Both the position numbers and the translations under genes were made by a program. The notes below the pieces were generated by a model, which was given only the letters and a program-made list of their open reading frames with translations, ran no database searches and was not told the origin of the DNA. Of a stretch of DNA of 64,000 bases, positions 21,990 through 32,218 are shown one piece after another (positions within the stretch are counted from its first letter, which is position 1; every line of letters begins with the position of its first letter). The DNA is from Xanthostigma xanthostigma (Eukaryota > Arthropoda > Insecta > Raphidioptera > Raphidiidae): contig OY754468.1 in assembly GCA_963575645.1 (NCBI GenBank), positions 12,028,001 through 12,092,000 on the forward strand, in the 5' to 3' direction.

Positions 21990-23653
21990 ATTAGTTCACA
22001 AAATAAGGCACCTGCGAATAATCTTTTACCACAACATATTGTTACAAATTCCTTTTTCTGTTCGCTCGTCACAGCTGATGATGTCTTAACCTTCATGGCT
22101 AAGTTAAGTAATACGTCATCTGCTGGTATCGATGATTTTCCTAATTTCTTGTTAAAAAAGGCCAAATGTCTTGCTGAACCATTCGCGCATTTAATAAATC
22201 TTTCATTTTCAGAAGGAACTTTTCCGAATGCTCTTAAAACTGCTAAAATCACTCCCTTACCGAAAACAACTAATACCAGTCGATGTTCCGATTTTTGGCC
22301 CATATCAATATTGCCAGTCATTTAAAAAATCTTTGAATATGCATTCTTGAACAATTTATTAAAATTTATTAATCAAAATAAAATTATCAGCAGTTCACAA
22401 AACGGCTTTTGCTTTGGAAAATCGACTAAAACTGCTGTTTATGATTTTATTCAGTTTGTTCTAGAAAAACTGGATAACGGTTTTCTTGTTTGCGCAACTT
22501 ATGCGGATTTCAGCAAGGCATTTTACACTATTAATCATACTCACTTGCTATGTAAGTTGGAGCAATACGGTATCCGAGGTCTTCCTCTTCGTTGGTTGGA
22601 GTCGTATCTGTTACACAGGCGACAGTTAGTAGTAGTAAACGGAACTCTATCTGAGTTACACCAAATTACCACCGGCGTACCACAGGGCTCAATTTTAGGC
22701 CCTGTGTTTTTTATTCTGTTTATTAATGATTTACCAGTTCAGTTAAGTGAAGAGGAAGGTGATGTGATTTATGCCGACGATACAAGCATCGTGTCAACTG
22801 GCCTAACAATGTCAAAGTTATGCGACAATGTTAAGGAATCTCTTCATATTTATTGCAGTCAATGTTTTGAAATTAAACGCACAAAAAACTAAACTAATGC
22901 AACTAACTCTTTGCGCAAGCGGTAATGCAATGCCTCAAATTGCTCTGGATGACCAGGTGCTTGAAACCGTTTCTTACTTTACTTTGTTAGGATTTCAAAT
23001 AAATGAAAATTGCTCTTGGACTACCCACATAAACCAGATTTGCTCAAAACTATCCAAAAACGCTTTTTTGATAAGAAGACTTTGCATGATCTCTAAAGAT
23101 CCTAATGTCATTAAAACTGCTTATTACTCTTTCATCTTTCCCTTTTTAAAATACGGAATCCTCTGCTGGGGTCAGACTGGATTACGTCAAAAAGTTTTCG
23201 TTAAACAAAAATTGGTGCTAAGACACATGTTTCGTCTAAAAAATACTGATTCTTGTGTTCCCTATTTCAAACTACATAGTATAATGACACTGCCCTGCAT
23301 TTGTCTATATTACGCAGCTGTATATATAAAAACTCGTGATCACTCCTTACCAATGGTAGGGGACACACATCAGTATAATACTAAGCATGGTGCAGTTATC
23401 AAAGCTCCCAAATGTAATACTGTGAGCTTTCAAAGAAGTCCTATGAATTTTTCCATAGCAGTTTTTAACAATCTGCTACCTCATGTAAAAAATATCACAA
23501 CAAATTCTAAATTCAAAATAGCGCTTAAAAAGTTTTTAATTTCAAAGTCTTTTTATAAAATTAGCGAATTTTTCTAAAACCGATTTTTGTATGACAATCC
23601 AAGCACCTTGTAGATTTTTTGGAAATAAAATATTATTATTATTATTATTATTA
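21990..23653 (+). mobile_element. 5'-truncated LINE: reverse transcriptase and C-terminus
   Basis: A non-LTR reverse transcriptase of the CR1/Jockey group, starting near NNLLPQHIVTNSF. Landmarks are SSAGIDDFPNFLLKK, KAKCLAEP, YADFSKAFYT (motif A; KAFD is usual), GVPQGSILGP at about 22674 and the catalytic YADD at 22770-22781. The C-terminal part continues to ALKKFLISKSFYKISEFF, ending at 23577. The frame is interrupted by one stop codon at 22323 and a frameshift near 22880 (the continuation is in the frame reading LKLNAQKTKLM). A tail of ATT repeats closes it at about 23631-23653. The endonuclease and ORF1 are absent. With only two lesions it is a moderately young dead copy. Confidence 0.9.
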
Positions 23654-24475
23654 GTTTTGTTGAGTTGCGAGTTTGTAGTTTTTCAACAGACTATACAAGC
23701 GCAAGCCTGCATTCGCATCTAACTTCCGAGCCTTTTAGATTCGTGGCGCGTACTATACCTCAGTTTTTAAAGAAGTATTCAATTCAAAAACTGACGTAGT
23801 ATAAAGATTCGAAACTTGATTGGCATAGCAAACAGATGTGTTCACCATAACAGTCTGATCCAGAATGTCTTATTCTGCCTATTGCTATATCATATAGGTG
23901 TCTTTCTGTCTTTCTACTAGGCTGTCTGTCCGTATATGTGTGTATGGGTATTATATAGGGCCGAGGACGGGACAAATTTACGAGCCGGCTTCCATATAAT
24001 ATAGAGCATCGTGACGCAAACCCATTCCGCATAAGTTTGTCTGCCGTAATGTGGCCTGATGTGTCAAGTCTGTCTGACCGTTCACATCGACGTCGTCCCC
24101 CTACTAAGGTGGATTGCCGAGACGGTACCTATGGTAGTCCGTCAGTGCCTATACTATGTATAGCTATGGTAAGACGCCTACAGAAATGGCGGTGAATATA
24201 TTTTTTTTTATTTAGGAAAACAAAAAACAAAGATGTGCTTCGACTTCTAAGGTCATTAGCATTTCTGCCGTAAAGCATAATATGCAATAAGCATATTGTA
24301 CAATAATTAGGAACAATAAATATAATAATATGTATGATATGGTAAATATCAGTTATATGTATTAATTTTCAGGTAAGTATTAATTTTTTGGTAGATATTG
24401 TTATTTAAATATATTTAATTAAGTCTGTCATTTTGATATATTTTTGATTCAGCAATGTTGAATTTATGCAAACAT
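23654..24475. other. No recognised gene
   Basis: 23740-23815 holds a small inverted pair (GTACTATACCTCAGTTTTTA and TAAAAACTGACGTAGTAT-like text). The rest, including a mixed-GC segment 23815-24200, matches nothing recognisable. An 82-codon minus-strand frame (23784-24032) has no motif. Confidence 0.4.
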
Positions 24476-24921
24476 ATAGTATACTACACCACAAGGTCCG
24501 AAAGTGTGATGTCTTGCCTTGCGCGCCATGATGCCCTCGGCTTCGCCTCAGGCATCATGGCGCGCACCTTGAGTGAGGTGTATACTATTTTTCTTCAAAC
24601 CTCGGTCGTAAGCACGCTTATTAAATACATTAATTAATTAGTTCTATTCTATTCTATTAATTACATAAAAACAGATAAATTCCAAGTAAGCATCTTTGAG
24701 GTTATTCGTAAAAACATGACAGCTGGTCGCGACTATTAGGTAAAATGTAATAGCGTTGCTATGGAAACGACATCTAAACAACAGTTGATAGGTTATTTTT
24801 TCCTTACTGCCGCCCGAACGTACCTACTTCCCGCATCAGGGCGTGTTATCCCAGCAATGCGTAAATGTTTGACTTTCAGTCTTTACAATCGATTTACAGA
24901 GGTATGATGAAAAATAGTATA
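24476..24921. mobile_element. Composite hairpin-plus-TIR element, copy 2
   Basis: The hairpin module (24476-24579) contains a strong GC-rich inverted repeat, GCGCCATGATGCC / GGCATCATGGCGC, around a short loop. The TIR module follows at GTATACTATTTTTCTTC (24580) and ends at GAAAAATAGTATA (24921), inverted ends of about 20 bases. The order matches copies at 14771 and 40127. A second hairpin-type element starts at once on the right (24922). Confidence 0.78.
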
Positions 24922-25314
24922 GGTACACCACACTGGCCGAAAGTTTGATACCTGGCACTGCGCGTCATCATGACCATAAACCACGATGATCATAAACCAC
25001 GCAACGGATTTTGAAACGGGTGTCACTTATAGAAAGATGGATTAACGAGGAACGTTTGTATATATAATTTGTAATTATTTTGTACAAAATATGGCTACAT
25101 AGTATTAAAATTAAGTCACCGTTTCCCTCTGTCTGTTGTCCCCTTACTTCTTCTAAACCACGCAACGGATTTTGAAGCGGTTTTTATTAATAGAAAGAGG
25201 GATAAACAAGGAAGGTTTGTATATATAATTTGTAAATATTGTAACAGAGACCCCCAGTAGGCGACGACAAGGCAGTGCAAAAATATCAAACTTTCGGCCC
25301 TTGTGGTGTAATAT
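24922..25314. mobile_element. TIR element with CCACAAGGGCCGAAAGTTTGAT ends
   Basis: CACCACACTGGCCGAAAGTT at the left and AACTTTCGGCCCTTGTGGTG at the right are inverted ends of about 25 bases. Inside, a ~170-base segment is duplicated in direct orientation: AACCACGCAACGGATTTTGA occurs near 25000 and 25155, each followed by GTTTGTATATATAATTTGTA. This is the long form of the hairpin module found alone elsewhere. Confidence 0.75.
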
Positions 25315-26053
25315 AAGTACTATTTGTTGCATTATATTTTTAGTAGGTATAGTCAAGCAAAAATATAAAATCAAATTGATTTTTTAACACAGCAGAGCTG
25401 CTGCCTGTAAAAAAGTCACACAAAAAGTTTCCAAACGATACACACATTTAAAGAAACGAATTAAATCGGTTGAACGCATTCAAACATCGAAAAGGAAATT
25501 AAAAAAATATCTTATTTTAAATTATTTTTAGTCAAGTTAATGTGTCTACATTTATATGAAATGAAAAAAAATAAAGTGTAGGTACTTGGAAAACTTATCT
25601 AACAAATAATAATGTTCATATCTTGATTTCTTTCTCTAATAATAAAGAAGTTTATAAGTGGGAATCGAGAAATACAAATTAAGCCAAAAAATTAATCGAT
25701 TTACATTTTGTACCTATGTGTGCTTGTCTGGCTGTGGGCGTTGTACAATTCCAGCTCCCCAAATGGGGAATGGTAAGTACTAATTTAGGTCAAAATTCAT
25801 TTTTTACAATCTTATAATATGTTTACGTTTTGAAGTCCCCCGAGTAAAACAAACATATTTTTTGGAAAAAAGTCTGTGCGTCTGTTTGTCTGTGAACACG
25901 ATACAGCTCAAACGGATTGAAATTAAATGGTGGGAGGATGTTTAATATGAATAGCCTCATTCTTTTTGAGGAAAATCGCCGCACGTGCAGCATGATATAT
26001 GCTATAACGTTGTTTTTCATATAATAATGGCGTACTTTTCATAACGGTTTATT
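25315..26053. other. No recognised gene
   Basis: AT-rich. The part near 25870-25990 (GTCTGTGCGTCTGTTTGTCT, GAACACGATACAGCTCAAAC) has the style of an insect repeat tail. No ends are visible. Confidence 0.4.
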
Positions 26054-26344
26054 CAAATTTTTGATTAACGTCCGATTAGAACTCTTCAATAAATAAAATT
26101 ATCGACCAATTTTTCAGACAAATATATTAACAAAAAATATATAAAATTAATACATTAACGTTTCGGTCCGATTTGGATTTTCGTCAAAAACCAATTAGAA
26201 ACTAATTATTAATTAATTTTTATATTTTTTAGATCAGTTCTGAAGAAGCTCCAAATCCGGACCAAAACGTTAATGTATTAATTTGATATATTTTTTGTTA
26301 ATACCTATATTTTTCTGAAAAATTGGTCGAGAATTTTATTTATT
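26054..26344. mobile_element. Short PLE-like element (family 2) with inverted hammerhead-like motifs
   Basis: A 12-bp direct repeat, TAACGGTTTATT, flanks it (26042-26053 and 26345-26356). Inside, two inverted copies of one segment face each other; it contains AATAAAATTATCGACCAATT and a motif read as CTGAAGA, stem, (G/A)AAAC, GTT. The plus-oriented motif lies at 26240-26271 and the other at 26157-26190. Long duplications, inverted tandem termini and a hammerhead-like core suggest a remnant of a Penelope-like element. No coding part is left. Confidence 0.6.
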
Positions 26345-26356
26345 TAACGGTTTATT

Positions 26357-27540
26357 ATTCTATTTATTTTTACAAGAAAGTTCAGTTAAAAAAGATGTTT
26401 TTCTGTGTTTCATAGTTTCTGAAAACTGATGTCTCCATACAAAATGGCCTTGACAAACGGACTTACAGAAAACGAAGTGATCCTATAAAGTATAAGGGCT
26501 CCATTTTTCCTTTTGCGGTACGAACTTAAAAAAGTTGAATTAGTCTGCCCACAGATTTGACGTTTTTAATCATAAATTATCTTTTTGATTCAATTATAAA
26601 ATTTGAGTAGTGTTGCCCGGTAAACTTTTGATCAGAGCTGGGGCCTCGGCCTATCATGTATTCTTACCAATATTTGTTCACTTGTTAGCATCTCATGTCG
26701 CTATGATTTAATCTTCTCCTGTTCCACTAATTATATTTAGGTAAGCTCTCGTTTAAATAGAAACAAAATAAATCAACATGAGCTTCATTTGTTTCAACAG
26801 ATGTTAATTAGTAAAACAAAAAGTGATATCTTACAATTCCAATATATTGTATTTAAGTACTACCTAATGCTTGAAAGAGACAAATACACATAAAACAAAC
26901 ATAGTGTAGTGTTTATTAAATTTGATAATTAAATACCGTTGTCATATCTACAAAATGTATCTATCTGTTATATTGTACGAAGAATCTGTTGCCGCAAAGG
27001 AAAATCGCCTATGTCAGGTTTTAATCAATTAATCATAACATAATAAATTAAAAACGCATTTTGAAATTTTGAAATGTGTACATGTTTTCGACGCAATTTA
27101 TGCCTTTCGTTTCTTAAAAAAATATATCTATCTATATTAATATTATAGATTAATTGATTTTACTACTCATAAAATTTCCGTACCGGGCCTTATAACTCAA
27201 AATCGTTTCTTAAGGAGTAAACTCCAAAAATTGCCAAGAATTCGACATAAGCGCTGTTATTTTGTGGTCAAAGATACTATATTATATAATGATATAGAAA
27301 TAGCATTATACAGACTGTTGAACATACGAACTCAACCAATATTTTAACAAAGACAGAGAGAAAGAGATAGCAAGAAAAGCGTCAACTAGTTTTGTAATAA
27401 GATTTAATATCATATCCCTTGCCCGAGACCGGAACAAGCCTACTATATATATAGCAGCTACTCCAACACCATAGCATATAATATATAATATACAGATTAG
27501 GGATGATACGTCATAATATTAGTAGAATAGCTTCGAGTAA
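26357..27540. other. No recognised gene; one possible Helitron start
   Basis: AT-rich. ATCTATATTAATATTATAGA near 27130 resembles a Helitron 5' end, but nothing diagnostic follows it. No other structure was seen. Confidence 0.4.
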
Positions 27541-27602
27541 TGGTGAGCGTGCTGGCGTTAGGATCAAAACTGTCGTAAGTTCGAATCCTACCTCCGCTTA
27601 CA
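27541..27602 (+). pseudogene. tRNA-like remnant (SINE head?)
   Basis: TAATGGTGAGCGTGCTGGCG resembles an A-box region, and GTAAGTTCGAATCCTACCTC holds a good B box (GTTCGAATCC). The cloverleaf cannot be completed convincingly. It is probably the head of an old SINE. Confidence 0.45.
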
Positions 27603-27704
27603 AATGTTTTTTGATGTCGTTCCCGTTATTTTTGACATAGTTGCCAACTCAAAAAATCTCTCCGCCAAATCACAAGTTTAAATGTCCCTAAAAAAAATTG
27701 GTTG

Positions 27705-27775
27705 TCTGTAAAGTCGGTTTACGGACGATAGTTTTACGTGATAACGTATTCCGTAATACATAACCTAAATTCTAC
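27705..27775. repeat. Copy of the GGTTGTCTGTAAAGTCGG repeat end
   Basis: TTGGTTGTCTGTAAAGTCGG, then TTTTACGTGATAACGTATTC. The same text is at 30583-30655 and, inverted, at 58600-58655, where it closes an element starting with TTTTTGACGTGATAACG. ACGTGATAACG is thus shared by both ends of a TIR family. Confidence 0.75.
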
Positions 27776-28139
27776 ATATAATAATTATAATAATTCGAAT
27801 CTATGATATTGCATCTTTCGCTTCAAATTTAGGTTAATTTTATGTATTAAAATACTCACCACCTATAATAATAATTGTTTTTTTTTAACTTTCTTTCTTT
27901 CGTATTTATTTTAAGTCTCAAAGATTAATTGTCATAATATGTTGAAAACAATTGTTTCACTGTTTATATAAAATTCCAAAACCTACTTACAATATTTAAG
28001 TATTTTCATACGTCAAAAAATTGATTTTTATAATGATAAAATTTGTATGAAAACGATTTTTTCGAGAGATGAGACCTAGCTAAAACGATTTTTTGCCCCC
28101 CAAAATCCATTTTCAGTAAATTTCATCCAAATCGTTAGG

Positions 28140-28270
28140 GCCGTTTTCGAGAAAAGCACGCACAGGGTCAGGCGGAACGTTAGGAACGTTACACTTTTTC
28201 GTGCATGCAGCCGGTGTTTCATCAATTTATAAGATTGGTGATTCATCAATTTATAAGACGTTATCACGTC
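28140..28270 (-). mobile_element. ACGTGATAACGTC repeat, copy 1
   Basis: On the minus strand it reads TTTTGACGTGATAACGTC, TTATAAATTGATGAAACACC, AAAAAGTGTAACGTTCC, GCCTGACCCTGTGCGTGC. Other copies: 32219-32703 (two in tandem), 57893-58090 and 58465-58617. Within this copy TCATCAATTTATAAGA is itself doubled. No coding frame. Confidence 0.8.
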
Positions 28271-28339
28271 AAAATGATTATCTTACTTTGAAAACATTTT
28301 TATTTCTATTAATTTTTATTAATATTTAAAGAGCACGAT

Positions 28340-28410
28340 CTCCTCTTTTTTAACCGACGAAAAACAAAAACGGAGGAGGTTCTCAAGTCGACGCGTATAT
28401 ATTTTTTTTA
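28340..28410. repeat. AACCGACGAA..GGAGGAGGTTCT repeat fragment
   Basis: TAACCGACGAAAAACAAAAA, GGAGGAGGTTCTCAAGTCGA and ACGCGTATATATTTTTTTT match, inverted, 54860-54925; a variant is at 55180-55250. This type of repeat is frequent in Lepidoptera. Confidence 0.7.
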
Positions 28411-28652
28411 TTGTCTGGAACAGTTCTGATATGTTTGTAAAAAACTCCCATGCTTACGGCACTAGACAAAATCATTTGTGTAATAAAAAAGTTAACCTCA
28501 TTATATAACTGTATCAAAGTGTTCAATAAATAATAATAATAAATATATTCTCATTACGCACTAGTATGGTTAGATAAATCAAAATCGGTCGCGATATAGC
28601 AATACCCTACAGTGAATCACCGTTTGTGTCAGTTTTTTTTAACCTACTATTA

Positions 28653-29335
28653 TGGCTGATTTACACGTTGCGAACTGCTGACCTGACTGTAGGCAGCTGC
28701 TCGCATTGTGTACTTGCACGCCAGTAGCTCGACTCGCCTGCGCTGTCCACGTAATTCGAGTAGCTGCCCAGTCTCATGCGAGTTGTCGCGATGTCGAGTC
28801 AACGTGCTTTGATTAATGGCTGGCTTACACGTTGCGAGTTGCTGACCTGACCGTAGGCAGCTGTTCGCATTGTGTACTCGCACGCCAGTAGCTCGACTCG
28901 CCTGCGCTGTCCACGTAATTCGAGTAGCTGCCCAGTCTCATGCGAGTTGTCGCGATGTCGAGTCAACGTGCTTTGATTAATGGCTGGCTTACACGTTGCG
29001 AGTTGCTGACCTGACCGTAGGCAGCTGTTCGCATTGTGTACTCGCACGCCAGTAGCTCGACTCGCCTGCGCTGTCCACGTAATTCGAGTAGCTGGCCAGT
29101 CTCATGCGAGTTGTCGCGATGTCGAGTCAACTGCCTGGCGACACTGGCGAGCTACTGCCGAACGCGTCTGAATTATGTGCGAGCTGCTGTCAGGCGCTAG
29201 GCGAGTGAAAACAAAAAATGCTGAAGTAACTCGCACGTGCGAGTAACTTGTAAGATACGTCTATATGGTGCGAGTTACTGCACTGAAGCTACTCGGCAGA
29301 CCGATTCGCACGCTAGCTTGCAACGTGTAAACCAG
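28653..29335. mobile_element. TIR element with three 164-bp direct units
   Basis: Units start at 28653, 28817 and 28981 (exact 164-base spacing) with TGGCTGATTTACACGTTGCG or a close variant. The right end near 29335 carries the inverse, CGTTGCAAGC..CGTGTAAACCAG-like text, so the first unit's beginning doubles as a transposon terminus. The sequence is GC-rich (GCCTGCGCTGTCCACG). The last 190 bases are not in the repeat. Minus-strand frames through the units are products of the repeat, not genes. Confidence 0.75.
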
Positions 29336-29709
29336 TTTGTTCAAAAGTGAATACAATCTATGATTTTTTAAAGCATGTAAATTAGGTACTGTTATTGGAA
29401 CATGTTCCCATCCTTTGGCCAGTTATACCGCAATAGCTCGTGCTGAATATTAGACATAGGTGCCTATAGAGTTACTAAATTATACCACAGATTTGGCAAA
29501 TTATCTCTGAATAGTTCCGTACAAGTTCGACAACAAAGTTTGTCGGCATCGGGCTCTGGCGTTGCTGATGCCGGGACTTCGCCCACTGTACCCACCGTTT
29601 CTATACATAAATATAGGAGTGTTGCCTTCAAACGGGTAGTTTTAATGCACTTTGCAGTTCAAGAATTGTGATTGATAACTTACTTATAAATTGAACCTTT
29701 AATAATAGT

Positions 29710-29840
29710 ATTACAAATCAATATAACACAAGATGACGTTTCGATCTGGATTTGGATCTTCTTCAGAAATATCTAAAAATATAATTAATTAGTATTAAGT
29801 TATTTATTTGAAATTTTCTATTGAGACGTTAATCAAAGAT
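29710..29840 (-). mobile_element. Short PLE-like element (family 2), best hammerhead core
   Basis: It is flanked by the 12-bp duplication TTTAATAATAGT (29698-29709 and 29841-29852). Read on the minus strand, it begins GATTAACGTCTCAATAGAAA, like the outer end of the 26054 copy, and carries CTGAAGA, a GATC/GATC stem, GAAAC and GTC at 29766-29735. All invariant hammerhead core bases are present in this copy. It is only 131 bases and non-coding. Confidence 0.6.
29735..29766 (-). ncRNA. Candidate hammerhead ribozyme core
   Basis: The order CTGAAGA, short helix II (GATC/GATC), GAAAC, GTC fits the hammerhead consensus at every invariant position. Helix I next to it pairs poorly (one to three base pairs) and helix III is minimal, so self-cleavage is uncertain. 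Confidence 0.4.
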
Positions 29841-30045
29841 TTTAATAATAGTGTTTGATTACATTTTATAATCAAGTTTTTATTAGGATTTATTAAAAAA
29901 TTCAAAATAATATTTAGTTAGAGTTCATTTTAACAGTGTGATCGTAAACTTTACCGAAGTTTATTACAGTGTCGGCCCACGCTTTTTTAATTATGAACAA
30001 TTAATAATTATTTTCTTTTTTTAATATAAATCTTAATTTAAACAA

Positions 30046-30110
30046 AAATTCGGGTCGCAATGCCAAACTCTGCTTATGATGTAAACTTAAAATTTCTTTT
30101 AATCAAGGTA
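30046..30110. repeat. AATTCGGGTCGCAATGCCAA repeat fragment
   Basis: The text resembles 43723-43770 (ACTCGGACCGCAGTGCGAAA, CCCTGCCGACAATGTAGTGT) and, more weakly, 35925-35965. It seems to be one family of fragments in which no end is visible. Confidence 0.4.
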
Positions 30111-30161
30111 GTACGAGCAGCAAGGCAACTTTAAATAAAAGGCTTGATTTTTTTATATTTT

Positions 30162-30454
30162 GGTAGATGGATGATATGTTTTCATTCATGATTTCTCCAA
30201 AACTAGTAGGTGGAAATTAAAAAAAAACTATTTAGATTAAAGTTAAAACCTTAATAAATTATTGAAAACAAAAAAAATCCGTTGTGTCCGATTAATTAAA
30301 AAGATATTTAATCTTTTTAATTAGTCGGGCACAAAGAGTTTTTTTTGTTTTCAATAATTTATTAAGGTTTTAACTTTAATCTAAATAGTTTTTTTTTTTT
30401 AATTTCCACCGACTAGTTTTGGAGAAATCAATGAAAACATATCATCCATCTACC
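30162..30454. repeat. Near-perfect palindrome, ~146-bp arms, almost no loop
   Basis: The arms 30162-30307 and 30309-30454 are inverted copies (GGTAGATGGATGATATG at one end, CATATCATCCATCTACC at the other) with only a few differences. Such a palindrome should form a cruciform or hairpin and is rarely stable for long, which suggests a young inverted duplication. It holds no gene. Confidence 0.85.
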
Positions 30455-30582
30455 GTTTTACTATATAAAGCCAATGTTAAATATGCCTACTTTTGAAGTC
30501 ATTTATTTATTTAAATAATCGGGCAACCCCCCCTAAAATTTTCAGAATTGGTTTAGACTTAGTCCAACTTCATATAAAAAAA

Positions 30583-30655
30583 AAATGGTTGTCTGTAAAG
30601 TCGGTTTACGGACGATAGTTTTACGTGATAACGTATTCCGTAATACATAACCTAA
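30583..30655. repeat. Second copy of the GGTTGTCTGTAAAGTCGG repeat
   Basis: The sequence is nearly identical to 27705-27775, including ACGTGATAACGTATTCCG and TAATACATAACCTAAA. Confidence 0.8.
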
Positions 30656-30773
30656 ACCTCCCAAAATTTGGTTTCAATCCGCTTATCCTTGGTGTCGTAA
30701 TGATAAGAAATGTCAAAAGTGACGTTTGCAACTTACAAAGTATTATGTTCTAATAGCTTAGGCAACGAATAAT

Positions 30774-31952
30774 TCTAGATGGAAAAGTCGAAAGCAGAAC
30801 ATTTGACTTAGGAACTTTGTTTGGACTAGTTATGAGATAAACATACTAAAAGTCCTTACCCCTCCGAGGTACGCCCGAAGGGGGGGAGCACAAAGAAGGT
30901 CCCGTTTTTTGGTATTTTGCTTTCATCTCGAAAACGGTACGTCGTACGAAATTTTGTTGGAATACATAATGAAAGCTGATAAAATTCTCTACAACTTTAG
31001 CTTTCACACTTTTTATCTATCTCCAATCTTTGCCTAGCTATGAGCTCCGAAAAATGGTCGATTTTCAAAAATGTGTTAAATTCTCTGTAGCACATTGTAA
31101 CAATACGAATTTGTCAAAATCATTTCGTATCGCTCATCCACACTATTAGAAACACCCACACACTATTAAAAAATAACATAAGCTGGGAGTACCTCCACAC
31201 AGGGCCCTCTTTCCCACTGGGCACTCTGGCACGTGCCCAGGGCCCCGCGATCGATAGGGACCCCCTAGTTTAATGGTATACTAAGTACCTAAACTGTTTT
31301 AAACAAAAATCATCAGTGAACTATTTTTCATATACTTATTTTTTTTGTGTCCTTCATGTTAAAATTGGGAACGTGATCCTTTTAAATATATGCATTTTAT
31401 ATCACATTCCTCGACTTAGAATCTAGAACCTTGTTTATCTATTTTCTTTGTCTATTCTAACAAAATAGTGCTCTGTTAAGGTCATAGGGGCCCCATAATC
31501 CTAATGTGCCCAGGGCCTTCAATAGGTTAAAGCTTATGTTATTTTTTAATAGTGTGTGGGTGTTTTTAATAGTTTGGATGAGCGATACGAAATGATTTTG
31601 ACAAATTCGTATTGTTACAATGTGCTACAGAGAATTTAACACATTTTTGAAAATCGATCATTTTTCGACCATTTTTCGGAGCTCATAGCTAGGCAAAGAT
31701 TGGAGATAGATAAAAAGTGTGAAAGCTAAAGTTGTAGAGAATTTTATCAGCTTTCATTATGTATTACAACAAAATTTCGTACGACGTACCGTTTTCGAGA
31801 GGAAAGCAAAAAACCAAAAAACGGGACCTTCTTTGTCCTCCCCCCCTTCGGGCGTACCTCAGAGGGGCAAGGACTTTTAGTATGTTTATCTCCTAACTAG
31901 TCCAAACAAAGTTCCTAAGTCAAATGTTCTGCTTTCGACTTTTCCATCTAGA
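30774..31952. mobile_element. Large foldback element with ~415-bp arms
   Basis: The arms 30774-31184 and 31531-31952 are inverted copies, over 90 per cent alike by eye, from TCTAGATGGAAAAGTCG at the outside to ACATAAGCT at the inside. Each arm holds GTACGCCCGAAG, TTTCGTACGACGTACCG-type and AGCTCATAGCTAGGCAAAGA text. No coding frame lies in the arms. Small differences include CTCCGAGG versus CTCAGAGG at the GC-rich step. The loop is described separately. Confidence 0.85.
31198..31530. mobile_element. Insert in the foldback loop (CAGGGCCC end)
   Basis: The loop starts CACAGGGCCCTCTTTCCCAC, CAGGGCCCCGCGATCGATAG and ends TGCCCAGGGCCTTCAATAGG. The right half recurs at 17455-17580 and the left half, diverged, at 3718-3790. 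It is therefore an element of its own, hAT-like in its CAGGGCC end, lying between two foldback arms. Confidence 0.5.
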
Positions 31953-32218
31953 TGCCCCTTATGAGCACTCATTGACTAAACTATAATAATAATTAGTTAT
32001 TCCAATACTTAACTTAGAAGGCTTTGCATTTCACAATATACTAATGTCAAAAAATTGAATTAAACATTAGAAATGCAGCTGTTTTCATGTTAAGACAAGA
32101 CATACGTTTGCTTCTAATTTCCATGTACGGCAAACAAAGACAACCGACCGCGTCGCGCCATGCATTACACAACATTGCATTTATACAGCTATTTTTCTAT
32201 ATAAATTTGTATAAAAAA

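Noticed and set aside
28650-29047. Repeated frames of 77-82 residues as a repeat protein
   Set aside because: They arise only because a 164-base unit (not a multiple of three) recurs. The sequence is that of a TIR element.
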